Shown piece after piece: positions 25,072 to 32,781 of a stretch of 41,815 bases of DNA; the first letter of the stretch is position 1; each line of letters begins with the position of its first letter. This DNA comes from JAYGED01 sp046582565. GTDB lineage: Bacteria; Pseudomonadota; Alphaproteobacteria; JAAXGF01. Location: positions 1-41,815 of the forward strand of contig JAYGED010000139.1 in NCBI GenBank assembly GCA_046582565.1, given 5' to 3'. The notes under the pieces are model-generated. The model was not told where the DNA came from and did not search any database. It saw only the letters and a list, made by a program, of their open reading frames with translations. Made by a program: the position numbers and the translations under genes.

Positions 25072-26198
25072 AAATCTGCCAGCTTTGCGCCGTCGATTTC
25101 ACCCTCTACCGGTTCCTGATGCCGCTGATCGAAGCCGAGGCCAAGGCCGGTCATGAGGTAGTGGCGGTCTGCGCCGACGGCCCTCTGGTTGCCCGCCTGC
25201 GCGAGGGTGGCCTGCGTGTCGAGACCGTGGCCTTTACCCGGCGTCTGATCAGCCTCGACCATCTGGCTAATTATCGGGCTCTGGTCCGGCTGTTCCGCGC
25301 CGAGCAGTTCGATATGGTTCATGTCCATACACCCATCGCCGCCTTCATCGGGCGTCTCGCGGCGCGGGCCGCGGGCGTGCCCTGCATCGTCTACACCGCC
25401 CACGGGTTTTATTTCCACGACCGTATGAGCCCGTTCAAGCGTGCCGTCTTTATCGCCCTGGAATGGCTCGCTGGGCGGGCGACCCATGTGCTGTTCACCC
25501 AGGCCGCGGAAGACGCCGATACAGCGAGCCGCCTCGGCCTGTGCCGCACTGGTGTGGTCGAGGCCATCGGCAACGGCGTGGACCCGGAGCGCTTCCATCC
25601 CGGCCCAGAAACCCACGGTCAAACAAGGAGCGAAGTGCGCCGCCGGTTGGACACGCCCGACGATGCGGTGGTGGTGATGGTGATCGGCCGTCTCATCGCC
25701 GAGAAGGGCTTTCCTGAATTGCTGACGGCGGTGCGCGATCTCGATATTCATCTCTGGGTGGTCGGCGAACGGCTGGCCAGCGATCACGATCGTAACGTCG
25801 AGGCCGAGCTGAACGCCGCCCAGGCCTCAAATTTCGGCCCGCGTCTGCAACTGCTGGGGGCGCGCGACGATGTTGATGAGCTGCTGCGCGCCGCCGATAT
25901 CTATACCCTGCCGTCCCATCGGGAAGGCATGCCGCGCTCGATAATCGAGGCGATGATGAGTGGCCTTCCCGTGGTTGCGACCGACATACGCGGCAGCCGT
26001 GAGGAAGTCATCGACGGTGAGACCGGGCGATTGCTCCCCGTCGGCGACGTGGCGGGCTTACGCCAGGCCCTGGCGGATTTGGCTGGTGATGCGGATTTGC
26101 GCACGTCCTGGGGTGAGGCTGGCCGCGCCAGAGCGCTGGCGCTCTATGACGAGGCCGAGGTCATCGCCCGTCAACTGCGGCGTCTCGGACTCGACTAG
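25068..26198 (+). CDS. GT4-family (GT-B fold) glycosyltransferase
   Basis: This is a 376-residue cytosolic or membrane-associated glycosyltransferase with two Rossmann-like halves. The N-terminal acceptor half shows DMVHVHTPIAAFIGRLAAR and VYTAHGFYFHD. The C-terminal donor half shows VMVIGRLIAEKGFPELL, YTLPSHREGMPRSIIEAM and PVVATDIRGSREEV, the GT4 donor-binding signature. It should add one sugar to the lipid-linked polysaccharide begun by the transferase encoded at 20971-21975. Its ATG overlaps the asnB stop, so the two are likely coupled. The stop at 26196-26198 is only a few bases before an insertion sequence, so any original downstream partner may have been separated. Confidence 0.92.
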   Translation: MKICQLCAVDFTLYRFLMPLIEAEAKAGHEVVAVCADGPLVARLREGGLRVETVAFTRRLISLDHLANYRALVRLFRAEQFDMVHVHTPIAAFIGRLAARAAGVPCIVYTAHGFYFHDRMSPFKRAVFIALEWLAGRATHVLFTQAAEDADTASRLGLCRTGVVEAIGNGVDPERFHPGPETHGQTRSEVRRRLDTPDDAVVVMVIGRLIAEKGFPELLTAVRDLDIHLWVVGERLASDHDRNVEAELNAAQASNFGPRLQLLGARDDVDELLRAADIYTLPSHREGMPRSIIEAMMSGLPVVATDIRGSREEVIDGETGRLLPVGDVAGLRQALADLAGDADLRTSWGEAGRARALALYDEAEVIARQLRRLGLD

Positions 26199-26205
26199 TG
26201 AATTA

Positions 26206-26222
26206 GGCCATGTACTCATAAA
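26206..26222 (+). repeat. IS left terminal inverted repeat
   Basis: GGCCATGTACTCATAAA matches the right end (reverse complement GGTCATGGACTCATTAA) at 14 of 17 positions. Confidence 0.85.
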
Positions 26223-26280
26223 AGGGATTCACAAAACCCCCGTTATGTGATTCAAGCTTCCAAACAGTGGGAGCATAGAC

Positions 26281-26646
26281 ATGGGCGGACGCTACGATCT
26301 GACGGACTTCGAATGGTCGGTCATCGAACCTCTTCTTCCAAACAAGCCGCGTGGCGTGCCGCGCGTTGATGACCGTCGAGTGTTGAGCGGCATCTTCTGG
26401 ATTTTGCGTTCCGGCGCGCCGTGGCGTGACCTGCCGGAGCGTTACGGCCCCTATACGACGAGCTACAACCGCTTCAACCGCTGGCGCAAGGCGGGTGTGT
26501 GGGATCGCATCATGGACGCGGTTTCCGAGGCTTACGACGGCGACATCCAGATGATCGACAGCTCCGTGGTGCGTGTTCATCAGCACGCCGCCAACGTAAA
26601 AAAAACACCGAGCTTCATTGTATGGGCCGCAGCCGAGGAGGACTGA
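26281..26646 (+). CDS. IS5-family transposase, N-terminal part (orfA)
   Basis: This 121-residue reading frame encodes the DNA-binding and first catalytic portion of a DDE transposase. LTDFEWSVIEPLLP and SGIFWILRSGAPWRDLPERYGPY are hallmarks of the IS5/IS427 group. IQMIDSSVVRVHQHAANVKK supplies the first catalytic Asp. After the A8 run the frame leaves the conserved path (TPSFIVWAAAEED) and stops. The rest of the enzyme is read from the -1 frame, so the functional product is likely an orfA-orfB fusion. Confidence 0.9.
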   Translation: MGGRYDLTDFEWSVIEPLLPNKPRGVPRVDDRRVLSGIFWILRSGAPWRDLPERYGPYTTSYNRFNRWRKAGVWDRIMDAVSEAYDGDIQMIDSSVVRVHQHAANVKKTPSFIVWAAAEED

Positions 26647-27050
26647 CCACCAAGGTTCATGTGCTCACCGATGCTCGGGGGCTGCCGATAAAGCTGGCGC
26701 TCACCCCCGGCCAGGCCCATGACGTCAACGGCGCGGCGATGCTGCTGACCGGTCTCAACGACGGAAACATCCTGCTTGGCGACAAGGCTTACGACGCCGA
26801 CTGGATCAGGGAATGGATCGATTCCCAGGGTGCGACGGCGAACATTCCCGACAAGGTCAACCGCAAGCATCGTCACTGCTTCTCCAAGGCGCTTTACAAG
26901 GAACGCAATCGTATCGAACGCTTCTTCAACAGGATCAAACACTTCCGTCGTGTCGCAACGCGCTTCGAGAAACATGCCCTCAACTACCTCGCCATGATAA
27001 AGTTGGCATCTATACGGATATGGCTACGCGTTAATGAGTCCATGACCTAA
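26499..27050 (+). CDS. IS5-family transposase, C-terminal part (orfB)
   Basis: The conserved part begins after about 26598 with HCMGRSRGGLTTKVHVLTDARGLP and carries the second catalytic Asp in LLGDKAYDAD. The catalytic Glu and downstream basic residues follow in RNRIERFFNRIKHFRRVATR. It lies in the -1 frame relative to orfA. The listed start at 26499 is only the open frame; a fused product from -1 frameshifting is expected. The TAA stop at 27048-27050 uses bases outside the proposed right IR, so insertion into the TA target completes the stop codon. Confidence 0.88.
   Translation: MGSHHGRGFRGLRRRHPDDRQLRGACSSARRQRKKNTELHCMGRSRGGLTTKVHVLTDARGLPIKLALTPGQAHDVNGAAMLLTGLNDGNILLGDKAYDADWIREWIDSQGATANIPDKVNRKHRHCFSKALYKERNRIERFFNRIKHFRRVATRFEKHALNYLAMIKLASIRIWLRVNESMT
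26598..26605 (+). other. A8 slippery site for -1 frameshifting
   Basis: Eight consecutive A residues lie exactly where orfA similarity ends and orfB similarity begins. Slipping back one base joins AANVKK to NTELHCMGRS. Such A6-A8 runs are the usual frameshift signals in this IS group. Confidence 0.75.
27031..27047 (-). repeat. IS right terminal inverted repeat
   Basis: Read inward it is GGTCATGGACTCATTAA, the partner of the left repeat. The last sense codons of the transposase lie inside it. Confidence 0.85.
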
Positions 27051-27240
27051 TATGGACTCTTCCGGACAACAGCTTCCTATAATGGTAGCTCTTGGCTATA
27101 CCCGATGAATGCATACAGCCCTGACGCTTCTCAGGGATGGGTGTCATAGTGGCCGTGGTGTTGTGCCATGCTGGCGCGGAGACGCAAGATATGCTACTAG
27201 GCTGGCTTCGTTGCGACTCTGAGGGCGGGGGAGAGGCTGT
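27051..27240 (+). other. IS-rpiB intergenic region with candidate promoter
   Basis: This 190-bp stretch has no convincing gene. A perfect -10 box TATAAT is at 27078-27083. The best -35 is TGGACT (27053-27058, four of six), but the spacing of 19 is long. A hairpin CCCTGA/TCAGGG with a 6-base loop is at 27119-27136. A 14-codon ORF (27105-27149) has no visible ribosome site. AGGGCGGGGGAGAGG just before 27241 is the rpiB ribosome-binding region. Confidence 0.5.
27078..27083 (+). promoter_or_regulatory. Candidate -10 element upstream of rpiB
   Basis: The hexamer is a full TATAAT, about 160 bp before rpiB. The matching -35 is poor, so confidence is limited. If real, it would drive rpiB and perhaps the glyA-thiL operon. 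Confidence 0.35.
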
Positions 27241-27675
27241 ATGTCGGATAGACCCATCGTTATTGCATCGGATCACGCTGGATTCGAGTTGAAGGAAGTT
27301 CTCAAGGCAGAGCTTGAAGCTATTGGTGTGGCAGTAGAAGATCTTGGTACATACGATACTAACGCGGTGGATTACCCGGATATGGCCAATGCACTCGCCG
27401 AGGCTGTTTCGGAAAGTGCTGACCGTCGCGGCCTGCTGTTGTGCGGCACCGGTATCGGCGCCAGCATCGCCGCCAATCGCCACAGAGGGGTGCGCGCGGC
27501 CCTGTGCCACAGCGCCGAGACTGCCCGCATGGCCAGAGAGCACAACGACGCCAACGTTTTAGTGCTTGGCGGTCGGGTGACGGATCCGGATACGGCCCGG
27601 GAATGTCTTCGGATCTTTCTCGAAACGGACTTTGAGGGCGGCCGCCACATCCCCCGTGTGGCCAAGCTCGCCTAA
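27241..27675 (+). CDS. rpiB: Ribose-5-phosphate isomerase B
   Basis: RpiB interconverts ribose 5-phosphate and ribulose 5-phosphate in the pentose phosphate pathway. The protein is 144 residues, normal for the family. SDHAGFELK (Asp11, His12) and GLLLCGTGIGASIAANR with catalytic Cys68 are the RpiB signatures, and HNDANVLVLGGR follows. Ribulose 5-phosphate, its product, is the substrate of the RibB domain encoded about 4 kb downstream. rpiB-glyA-nrdR-rib order is common in alphaproteobacteria. The ATG is preceded by GGGGGAGAGG. Confidence 0.96.
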   Translation: MSDRPIVIASDHAGFELKEVLKAELEAIGVAVEDLGTYDTNAVDYPDMANALAEAVSESADRRGLLLCGTGIGASIAANRHRGVRAALCHSAETARMAREHNDANVLVLGGRVTDPDTARECLRIFLETDFEGGRHIPRVAKLA

Positions 27676-27720
27676 GATCAGTCACGCTACTTAAAAATCA
27701 AGAATTCGTTGGGATTGACT

Positions 27721-29007
27721 ATGACTGTTGCCGACAATTTTTTCTCAGGCCGCCTAGCCGAAACCGACCCCGATATTAGACAGGCGATCGATGACGAACG
27801 CACTCGTCAAGATGACGGTATCGAGCTGATCGCCTCGGAAAACATCGTCAGCCGCGCCGTGCTTGAGGCGCAGGGTTCTGTTCTGACCAATAAATACGCC
27901 GAAGGCTATCCGACCCGGCGCTATTACGGTGGCTGCGAATTTGCCGATGTGGTCGAGGCCATCGCCATCGAGCGCGCCACCAGGCTGTTCGATTGCAGCT
28001 TCGCCAATGTTCAGCCCCATTCCGGCGCCCAGGCGAACCAGGGCGTCTTCATGGCGCTGCTCCAGCCCGGCGACACAATTCTCGGCCTGTCCCTCGCATC
28101 GGGCGGCCATCTCACCCATGGCGCCGCGCCCAACCAGTCGGGCAAATGGTTCAACGCCGTGCAGTACGGCATCCGGCCCGACGATGGCCGCATCGATTTC
28201 GATGAGGTCGCCGCCCTGGCGCGCGAGCATAAACCCAAGCTCATCATCGCCGGCGGTTCGGCCTACTCGCGGGAGCTGGATTTCGCCAGCTTCAGGAAGG
28301 TCGCCGATGAGGTCGGCGCTATGTTTATGACCGATATGGCGCATTTCGCCGGGCTCGTCGCCGGCGGGGTTCATCCCAGCCCCTTGCCGCATGCCGATGT
28401 GGTCACCACCACCACCCACAAGACCATGCGCGGGGCGCGCGGCGGGATGATCCTGACCAATGACGAGGCGATCGCCAAGAAGATCAATTCGGCGATCTTC
28501 CCCGGCCTTCAGGGCGGGCCGCTGATGCATATTATCGCCGCCAAGGCGGTGGCGTTCGGCGAATGCCTGCAGCCCGAATTCAAACTCTACGCCCGGGCCG
28601 TGGTCGATAACGCCGCAGCGCTCGCCGAGACCCTCATGTCACGCGGTTACGGCTTGGTTTCGGGGGGCACCGACACCCATCTCATGCTGGTCGATCTGCG
28701 CTCTAAGGGCTTGACCGGCAAGGACGCCGAAGCGGCCCTCGAACGCGCCGCCATGACCTGCAACAAGAACGCCGTTCCCGACGACCCGCAAAAACCCATG
28801 GTGACCTCGGGCATTCGGCTGGGTACGCCGGCCGCCACCACACGGGGCTTCGGCGTGGCCGAGTTCCAAAGGGTCGGCACTCTGATCGCCGATGTGCTCG
28901 ATGGGCTGGTCGATAACCCCGACGATAACGGCGCCGCCGAAAACGCCGCTTTCGGACAGGTGCGCGGCCTGTGCGAGCAATTTCCGATCTACCGTGATTT
29001 CGATTGA
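27721..29007 (+). CDS. glyA: Serine hydroxymethyltransferase
   Basis: GlyA is a PLP enzyme that converts serine and tetrahydrofolate to glycine and 5,10-methylene-THF. It is the main one-carbon source in the cytosol. The protein is about 428 residues. ELIASENIVS, NKYAEGYPTRRYYGG, VQPHSGAQAN and the PLP-lysine motif TTTTHKTMRGARGG are all present, as is TSGIRLGTPAATTRG near the end. The ATG at 27721 gives MTVADNFF; a TTG four codons upstream is less likely. No strong Shine-Dalgarno is visible, which is unusual for such a highly expressed gene. It lies 45 bases after rpiB. Confidence 0.97.
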   Translation: MTVADNFFSGRLAETDPDIRQAIDDERTRQDDGIELIASENIVSRAVLEAQGSVLTNKYAEGYPTRRYYGGCEFADVVEAIAIERATRLFDCSFANVQPHSGAQANQGVFMALLQPGDTILGLSLASGGHLTHGAAPNQSGKWFNAVQYGIRPDDGRIDFDEVAALAREHKPKLIIAGGSAYSRELDFASFRKVADEVGAMFMTDMAHFAGLVAGGVHPSPLPHADVVTTTTHKTMRGARGGMILTNDEAIAKKINSAIFPGLQGGPLMHIIAAKAVAFGECLQPEFKLYARAVVDNAAALAETLMSRGYGLVSGGTDTHLMLVDLRSKGLTGKDAEAALERAAMTCNKNAVPDDPQKPMVTSGIRLGTPAATTRGFGVAEFQRVGTLIADVLDGLVDNPDDNGAAENAAFGQVRGLCEQFPIYRDFD

Positions 29008-29036
29008 TCACAAAGTTTTAGGAGGAGGCCGGAGCG

Positions 29037-29513
29037 ATGCGCTGTCCATTTTGTAGAAGCGACGATACCCAGGTTAAGGACTCGCGTCCCACCGAGGATA
29101 ATTCGGCGATCAGGCGTCGTCGTCATTGCCCGGCCTGCGCCTCGCGCTTCACCACCTTCGAACGCATCCAGCTGCGCGAATTGATTGTGGTCAAAAAGAA
29201 TGGCACCCGCTCGCCGTTTGACCGTGACAAGCTGGCCAGATCCCTGAATATCGCCCTGCGCAAACGGCCGGTGGACCCGGACCGTATCGAGCGTATGGTC
29301 AATGTTATCCAGCGCCGCCTCGAGACCTCCGGCGAGCCCGAAGTGTCGTCCCAGCTGATCGGTGAATATGTTATGGAGGGGCTGTCCTCTCTCGACAAGG
29401 TCGCCTATGTGCGCTTCGCCTCGGTCTATCGCAATTTCCGTGAAGCCAAGGATTTCGAAGATTTCATCGGCAGTCTCGGTGGCACCGATAACATGGGCGG
29501 CGAAGACGACTGA
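29037..29513 (+). CDS. nrdR: Transcriptional repressor NrdR
   Basis: NrdR is a 158-residue ATP/dATP-sensing repressor of ribonucleotide reductase genes. The N-terminal zinc ribbon has two Cys pairs (MRCPFC and HCPAC). The ATP-cone domain spans about 47-137, starting with LIVVKKNGTRSPFDRDKL. VAYVRFASVYRNF is the conserved C-terminal ATP-cone end. A strong AGGAGGAGG lies about 10 bases before the ATG. The glyA-nrdR-ribD order is typical of proteobacteria. Confidence 0.97.
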   Translation: MRCPFCRSDDTQVKDSRPTEDNSAIRRRRHCPACASRFTTFERIQLRELIVVKKNGTRSPFDRDKLARSLNIALRKRPVDPDRIERMVNVIQRRLETSGEPEVSSQLIGEYVMEGLSSLDKVAYVRFASVYRNFREAKDFEDFIGSLGGTDNMGGEDD

Positions 29514-29532
29514 TTCCACTCATACCCGTCAT

Positions 29533-30594
29533 ATGACCGTGGCGCTTAACCTGGCGGGTCGCGGCTTGGGCGCGGTCTGGCCGAACCCCACTCATGGTTG
29601 CGTGCTGGTTGCCGACGGCTGCGTGGTCGGCCGGGGCTGGACTCAGCCGGGCGGTCGGCCCCATGCGGAAGCCGAAGCCTTGCGCCGCGCAGCTGGTCTT
29701 TCCCGGGGCGCCACCGCCTATGTCAGTCTCGAGCCCTGCGCTCATCACGGCGAGACTCCACCTTGCGCCGACGCCTTGATCGCCGCCGGAGTCAGACGCG
29801 TCGTGGTCGCCGCCGAAGATCCCGACCCCAGGGTCCAGGGGCTGGGCATAGCGCGTCTGCGCGACGCCGGTATCGAGGTAATTGAAGGGATTTGCAAAGA
29901 GCCTGCCGTGGCATTGAACGCCGGGTTCATAAAGCGTGTAGCCCAGGGGAGGCCCCTGTTTACCCTCAAGACGGCGACCAGCCTGGATGGCCGGATTGCC
30001 ACCGGGAGTGGGCAGAGCCAATGGATCACCGGCGAGGCCGCGCGTCTGCGGGGCCACGGCCTGCGCGCCGATCACGATGCGGTCATGGTGGGCATCGGCA
30101 CGGCTCTCGCCGACGATCCCACGCTCGACTGCCGCCTGCCGGGCATGGCCTCTCGCTCGCCCCTGCGCATCGTCGTGGACAGCCATTTGCGGCTTCCCCT
30201 GGACAGCAAGCTGGCGCAGTCGCCGACGAGCTGGGTCGTGACCCTGGCGGGTGGCGATAAGGGACCCCTGGTAGAGCGCGGCCTGGAAATTATCGAAGTC
30301 GACGCCAACAGTGACGGTATGGTCGATCTTGACGCCGCCGCTCAGGCGCTCGGTAAGCGCGGCCTGACCCGGGTTCTCGTCGAGGGCGGCGCCCGGTTGA
30401 ACGCCTCTCTGCTGCGGGAAAATCTCATCGACCGGCTGGTCTGGTTCCGCAATCCCCGGATGATCGGCGGCGATGGCCTGCCGGCGGCGGCGGGCTTCGG
30501 CATCGAGGGCCTCGATAAGGCGCCGGCCTTTCGCCGGTTGTCCGTCGAACAGGTTGGCGACGACGTGATGGAAACTTACGAGCGGATATCATAA
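29533..30594 (+). CDS. ribD: Riboflavin biosynthesis deaminase/reductase RibD
   Basis: This bifunctional enzyme performs steps two and three of the GTP branch of riboflavin synthesis. The N-terminal zinc deaminase domain has His44 in HAEAEAL plus Cys69 and Cys78 in PCAHHGETPPC. The C-terminal NADPH reductase domain (from about 145) has TLKTATSLDGRIATG, VGIGTALADDP and VLVEGGARLNASL. The first ATG similar to the family is at 29533. The residues encoded just upstream (DSTHTRHM) also resemble the family's D-x-x-Y/H-M start, so a non-ATG start overlapping nrdR is possible. ribE follows after 9 bases. Confidence 0.93.
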   Translation: MTVALNLAGRGLGAVWPNPTHGCVLVADGCVVGRGWTQPGGRPHAEAEALRRAAGLSRGATAYVSLEPCAHHGETPPCADALIAAGVRRVVVAAEDPDPRVQGLGIARLRDAGIEVIEGICKEPAVALNAGFIKRVAQGRPLFTLKTATSLDGRIATGSGQSQWITGEAARLRGHGLRADHDAVMVGIGTALADDPTLDCRLPGMASRSPLRIVVDSHLRLPLDSKLAQSPTSWVVTLAGGDKGPLVERGLEIIEVDANSDGMVDLDAAAQALGKRGLTRVLVEGGARLNASLLRENLIDRLVWFRNPRMIGGDGLPAAAGFGIEGLDKAPAFRRLSVEQVGDDVMETYERIS

Positions 30595-30603
30595 GTTCCG
30601 CCC

Positions 30604-31200
30604 ATGTTTACGGGCATCATCAGCGACCTGGGCGAATTGCGGGCGATCGAGGGCGATACGGACAAGCGCCTGGTCATCGCCACGTCCTATGCCACGGAGA
30701 GCATCGCCATCGGCGCTTCCGTCGCCTGTTCGGGTGTCTGCTTGACGGTGGTCGAAAAGAATGGCGACTGGCTGGCCTTCGATGTCTCGGCGGAAACCCT
30801 GGCCTGCACCACCCTGGGTGAATGGAAGGTCGGCGATCCGGTCAACCTCGAACGGCCACTGACCCTCGGCGATGAGCTAGGCGGCCATATGGTGCTCGGC
30901 CATGTGGACGGCGTCGCCCGCGTCGAGGCCAGCGAACCCGTGGGCGATTCCCGGCGTTTGTCCATAAGCGCGCCCGAGGCGCTCGCCGGCTTCATTGCCG
31001 CCAAGGGCTCGGTCGCGCTCGATGGGGTTTCCCTGACCGTGAACCAGGTTGAAAACACAGTCTTCGAGGTCAATATCATCCCTCACACCCTGGCCGTGAC
31101 GACTCTCGGCAGTTTGGCCGCCGGCGACCGGGTCAACCTGGAGATCGACATCCTTGCGCGCTATGTTGCGCGCCAACATGAATGGGCAGAAGCGACGTGA
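30604..31200 (+). CDS. ribE: Riboflavin synthase alpha chain RibE
   Basis: This enzyme dismutates two 6,7-dimethyl-8-ribityllumazines to riboflavin. The 198-residue protein is two repeated lumazine-binding barrels. Each carries the expected pattern: MFTGIISDLGEL with GASVACSGVCLTVV in the first, and MVLGHVDGVARV with GSVALDGVSLTVN in the second. It ends VNLEIDILARYVARQ. It is sandwiched between ribD and the RibB-type gene, with which it overlaps by a few bases. Confidence 0.97.
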   Translation: MFTGIISDLGELRAIEGDTDKRLVIATSYATESIAIGASVACSGVCLTVVEKNGDWLAFDVSAETLACTTLGEWKVGDPVNLERPLTLGDELGGHMVLGHVDGVARVEASEPVGDSRRLSISAPEALAGFIAAKGSVALDGVSLTVNQVENTVFEVNIIPHTLAVTTLGSLAAGDRVNLEIDILARYVARQHEWAEAT

Positions 31201-32336
31201 AAAAACTGATGGAATACGCTTTAAATGAATATACCGATTTCCTGTCTTCTATCGAAGAGGTAATCGAAGAAGCGCGCAATGGCCGCATGTTCATTCTGGT
31301 CGATGACGAGAATCGTGAAAACGAAGGCGATCTGATCATCCCGGCGCAGATGGCGACCCCCGAGGCGATCAATTTCATGGCCAAGAACGGGCGCGGGCTG
31401 ATCTGCCTGTCGCTGACACTGGCGCGGGTCGAAGAGCTTGGCCTGCCGCTCATGGCCCAGCATAACGAATCCCGCCACCAGACCGCCTTCACCGTCTCGA
31501 TCGAAGCCAGGGAAGGGGTCTCCACGGGCATTTCCGTCGCCGATCGGGCGCATACCATCGCGGTCGCCATCGATCCCGCCAAGGGGCGTGGCGATCTCGG
31601 CTCACCGGGCCATGTTTTTCCCCTGGTTGCCAATGACGGCGGAACTCTGGTGCGCGCCGGCCATACGGAGGCGGCCGTCGATATCGCCCGTCTCGCGGGT
31701 CTCAACCCCTCGGGCGTGATCTGCGAAATCATGAATGACGACGGCACCATGGCGCGGCTGCCCGATCTGCTTACCTTCGCCCAACTGCATGGCCTCAAGG
31801 TCGCTACCATCGCCGACCTGATTGCCTATCGCCTGCGCAACGACACCATCGTCAGGCGTACGGTGGAGACCACCCTGCACAGCAGGTTCGGCGGCGACTT
31901 CAAAATGATGGTGTTCATCAACAGCCTCGACGGCGCCGAGCATGTGGCGCTGGTCATGGGCGATGTGACGACGGCCGAGCCGGTGCTCACCAGGGTTCAT
32001 GTGTTGAGCGTGGTCGAGGACGTGCTGGGCGGTCGCGGCGGCGAGAGAGGCGGTGAGCTTGAAGCCGCCATGCGCGCCGTTGCCGCCGCCGGGCGCGGTG
32101 TCATCGTGCTGATACGCGAAGGTCAACAGCTCAGCCTGTCCGAAAGCCTCAAGGCCGAAACGAGCGACGACGAGGGGAGCGATCTGCGCGAGGTCGGCAT
32201 CGGCTCGCAGATTCTGCTCGCCCTTGGTGTCCACGACATGATCCTGCTGTCCAACAACAAGCGCACCTTCATCGGCCTGGAGGGCTACGGGCTGTCTGTT
32301 GTCGAGCATAAACCTTTGGATATCGACGGTTCCTGA
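31197..32336 (+). CDS. RibBX: DHBP synthase fused to a degenerate GTP-cyclohydrolase-II domain
   Basis: The N-terminal domain (about 1-210) is 3,4-dihydroxy-2-butanone-4-phosphate synthase, which makes the four-carbon unit of riboflavin from ribulose 5-phosphate. DDENRENEGDLIIPAQ, GISVADRAHTIAVA and RAGHTEAAVDIARLAG are all intact. The C-terminal domain resembles RibA (HVALVMGD, EVGIGSQILLALGV, GLEGYGLSVVEH), but the zinc cysteines of active RibA are gone: the usual C-x-C region reads GGRGGERGGEL, and the upstream Cys is Val. It should therefore lack cyclohydrolase activity, like the described RibBX variants. I chose the GTG at 31197, which overlaps the ribE stop. ATGs at 31182 and 31209 are alternatives. 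Confidence 0.9.
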   Translation: MKKLMEYALNEYTDFLSSIEEVIEEARNGRMFILVDDENRENEGDLIIPAQMATPEAINFMAKNGRGLICLSLTLARVEELGLPLMAQHNESRHQTAFTVSIEAREGVSTGISVADRAHTIAVAIDPAKGRGDLGSPGHVFPLVANDGGTLVRAGHTEAAVDIARLAGLNPSGVICEIMNDDGTMARLPDLLTFAQLHGLKVATIADLIAYRLRNDTIVRRTVETTLHSRFGGDFKMMVFINSLDGAEHVALVMGDVTTAEPVLTRVHVLSVVEDVLGGRGGERGGELEAAMRAVAAAGRGVIVLIREGQQLSLSESLKAETSDDEGSDLREVGIGSQILLALGVHDMILLSNNKRTFIGLEGYGLSVVEHKPLDIDGS

Positions 32337-32337
32337 A

Positions 32338-32781
32338 ATGGCCGATCAACGCCATATCCTGATCGTCGAGGCGCGTTTCTATCCCGATATCGCCGACGCA
32401 TTGACCACTGGCGCCGTGGCCGCACTCGATGCGGCCGGGGCGAGCCAAGAGCGGATAAAGGTGCCCGGCGCCTTCGAAATCCCCGCCGCCATCGGCTTCG
32501 CCGTGGACAGCGGCGCCTATGACGGTTATCTCGCCCTGGGCTGTGTCATTCGCGGCGAAACCTCCCATTATGATTATGTCTGCGCGGAGAGCGCCCGCGG
32601 CCTTGCCGACCTGGCGCTCCATAGAGGGGCAGCCCTGGGCTATGGCATTCTGACCTGCGAGACTTACGATCAGGCCCTGGCCCGCGCCGCGGTGGACGGC
32701 CGCAACAAGGGGGGCGATGTCGCCGGGGCCTGCCTGGCGATGGTCGATCTTAAGCGCAAGTTCGAGGCCAGGGAGCAATGA
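32338..32781 (+). CDS. ribH: 6,7-dimethyl-8-ribityllumazine synthase RibH
   Basis: RibH condenses the RibD product (after dephosphorylation) with the RibB product to give the lumazine that RibE uses. The protein is about 147 residues. VEARFYPDIADAL, VPGAFEIPAAIG and GCVIRGETSHYDYV with catalytic His77 are lumazine synthase hallmarks, and NKGGDVAGACLAM closes the protein. I chose the ATG at 32338, immediately after the ribBX stop, over an upstream in-frame start inside that gene. The stop overlaps the nusB start (ATGA). Confidence 0.96.
   Translation: MADQRHILIVEARFYPDIADALTTGAVAALDAAGASQERIKVPGAFEIPAAIGFAVDSGAYDGYLALGCVIRGETSHYDYVCAESARGLADLALHRGAALGYGILTCETYDQALARAAVDGRNKGGDVAGACLAMVDLKRKFEAREQ

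Larger units (their letters stand above)
26206..27047 (+). mobile_element. IS5-family (IS427-like) insertion sequence, 842 bp
   Basis: The element is bounded by 17-bp imperfect inverted repeats (14 of 17 matching) and carries one transposase split over two overlapping frames, the IS427-group plan. TA on both sides (26204-26205 and 27048-27049) can be read as a 2-bp target duplication. The wider flanks ATTA/TAAT make the exact edge ambiguous by about two bases. Both transposase halves look intact, so it may still be active. It sits between the glycosyltransferase and rpiB and interrupts no recognisable gene. Confidence 0.88.

Noticed and set aside
26281..27050. Frameshift as a sign of a dead transposase
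   Set aside because: The shift falls exactly at an A8 slippery run and in the -1 direction, as in functional IS427-type elements.
27676..27720. Glycine or folate riboswitch before glyA
   Set aside because: The 45-base gap is too short and shows no conserved structure.
29514..29532. FMN riboswitch before ribD
   Set aside because: Only 19 bases separate nrdR from ribD; there is no room for the aptamer and no RFN-like sequence.
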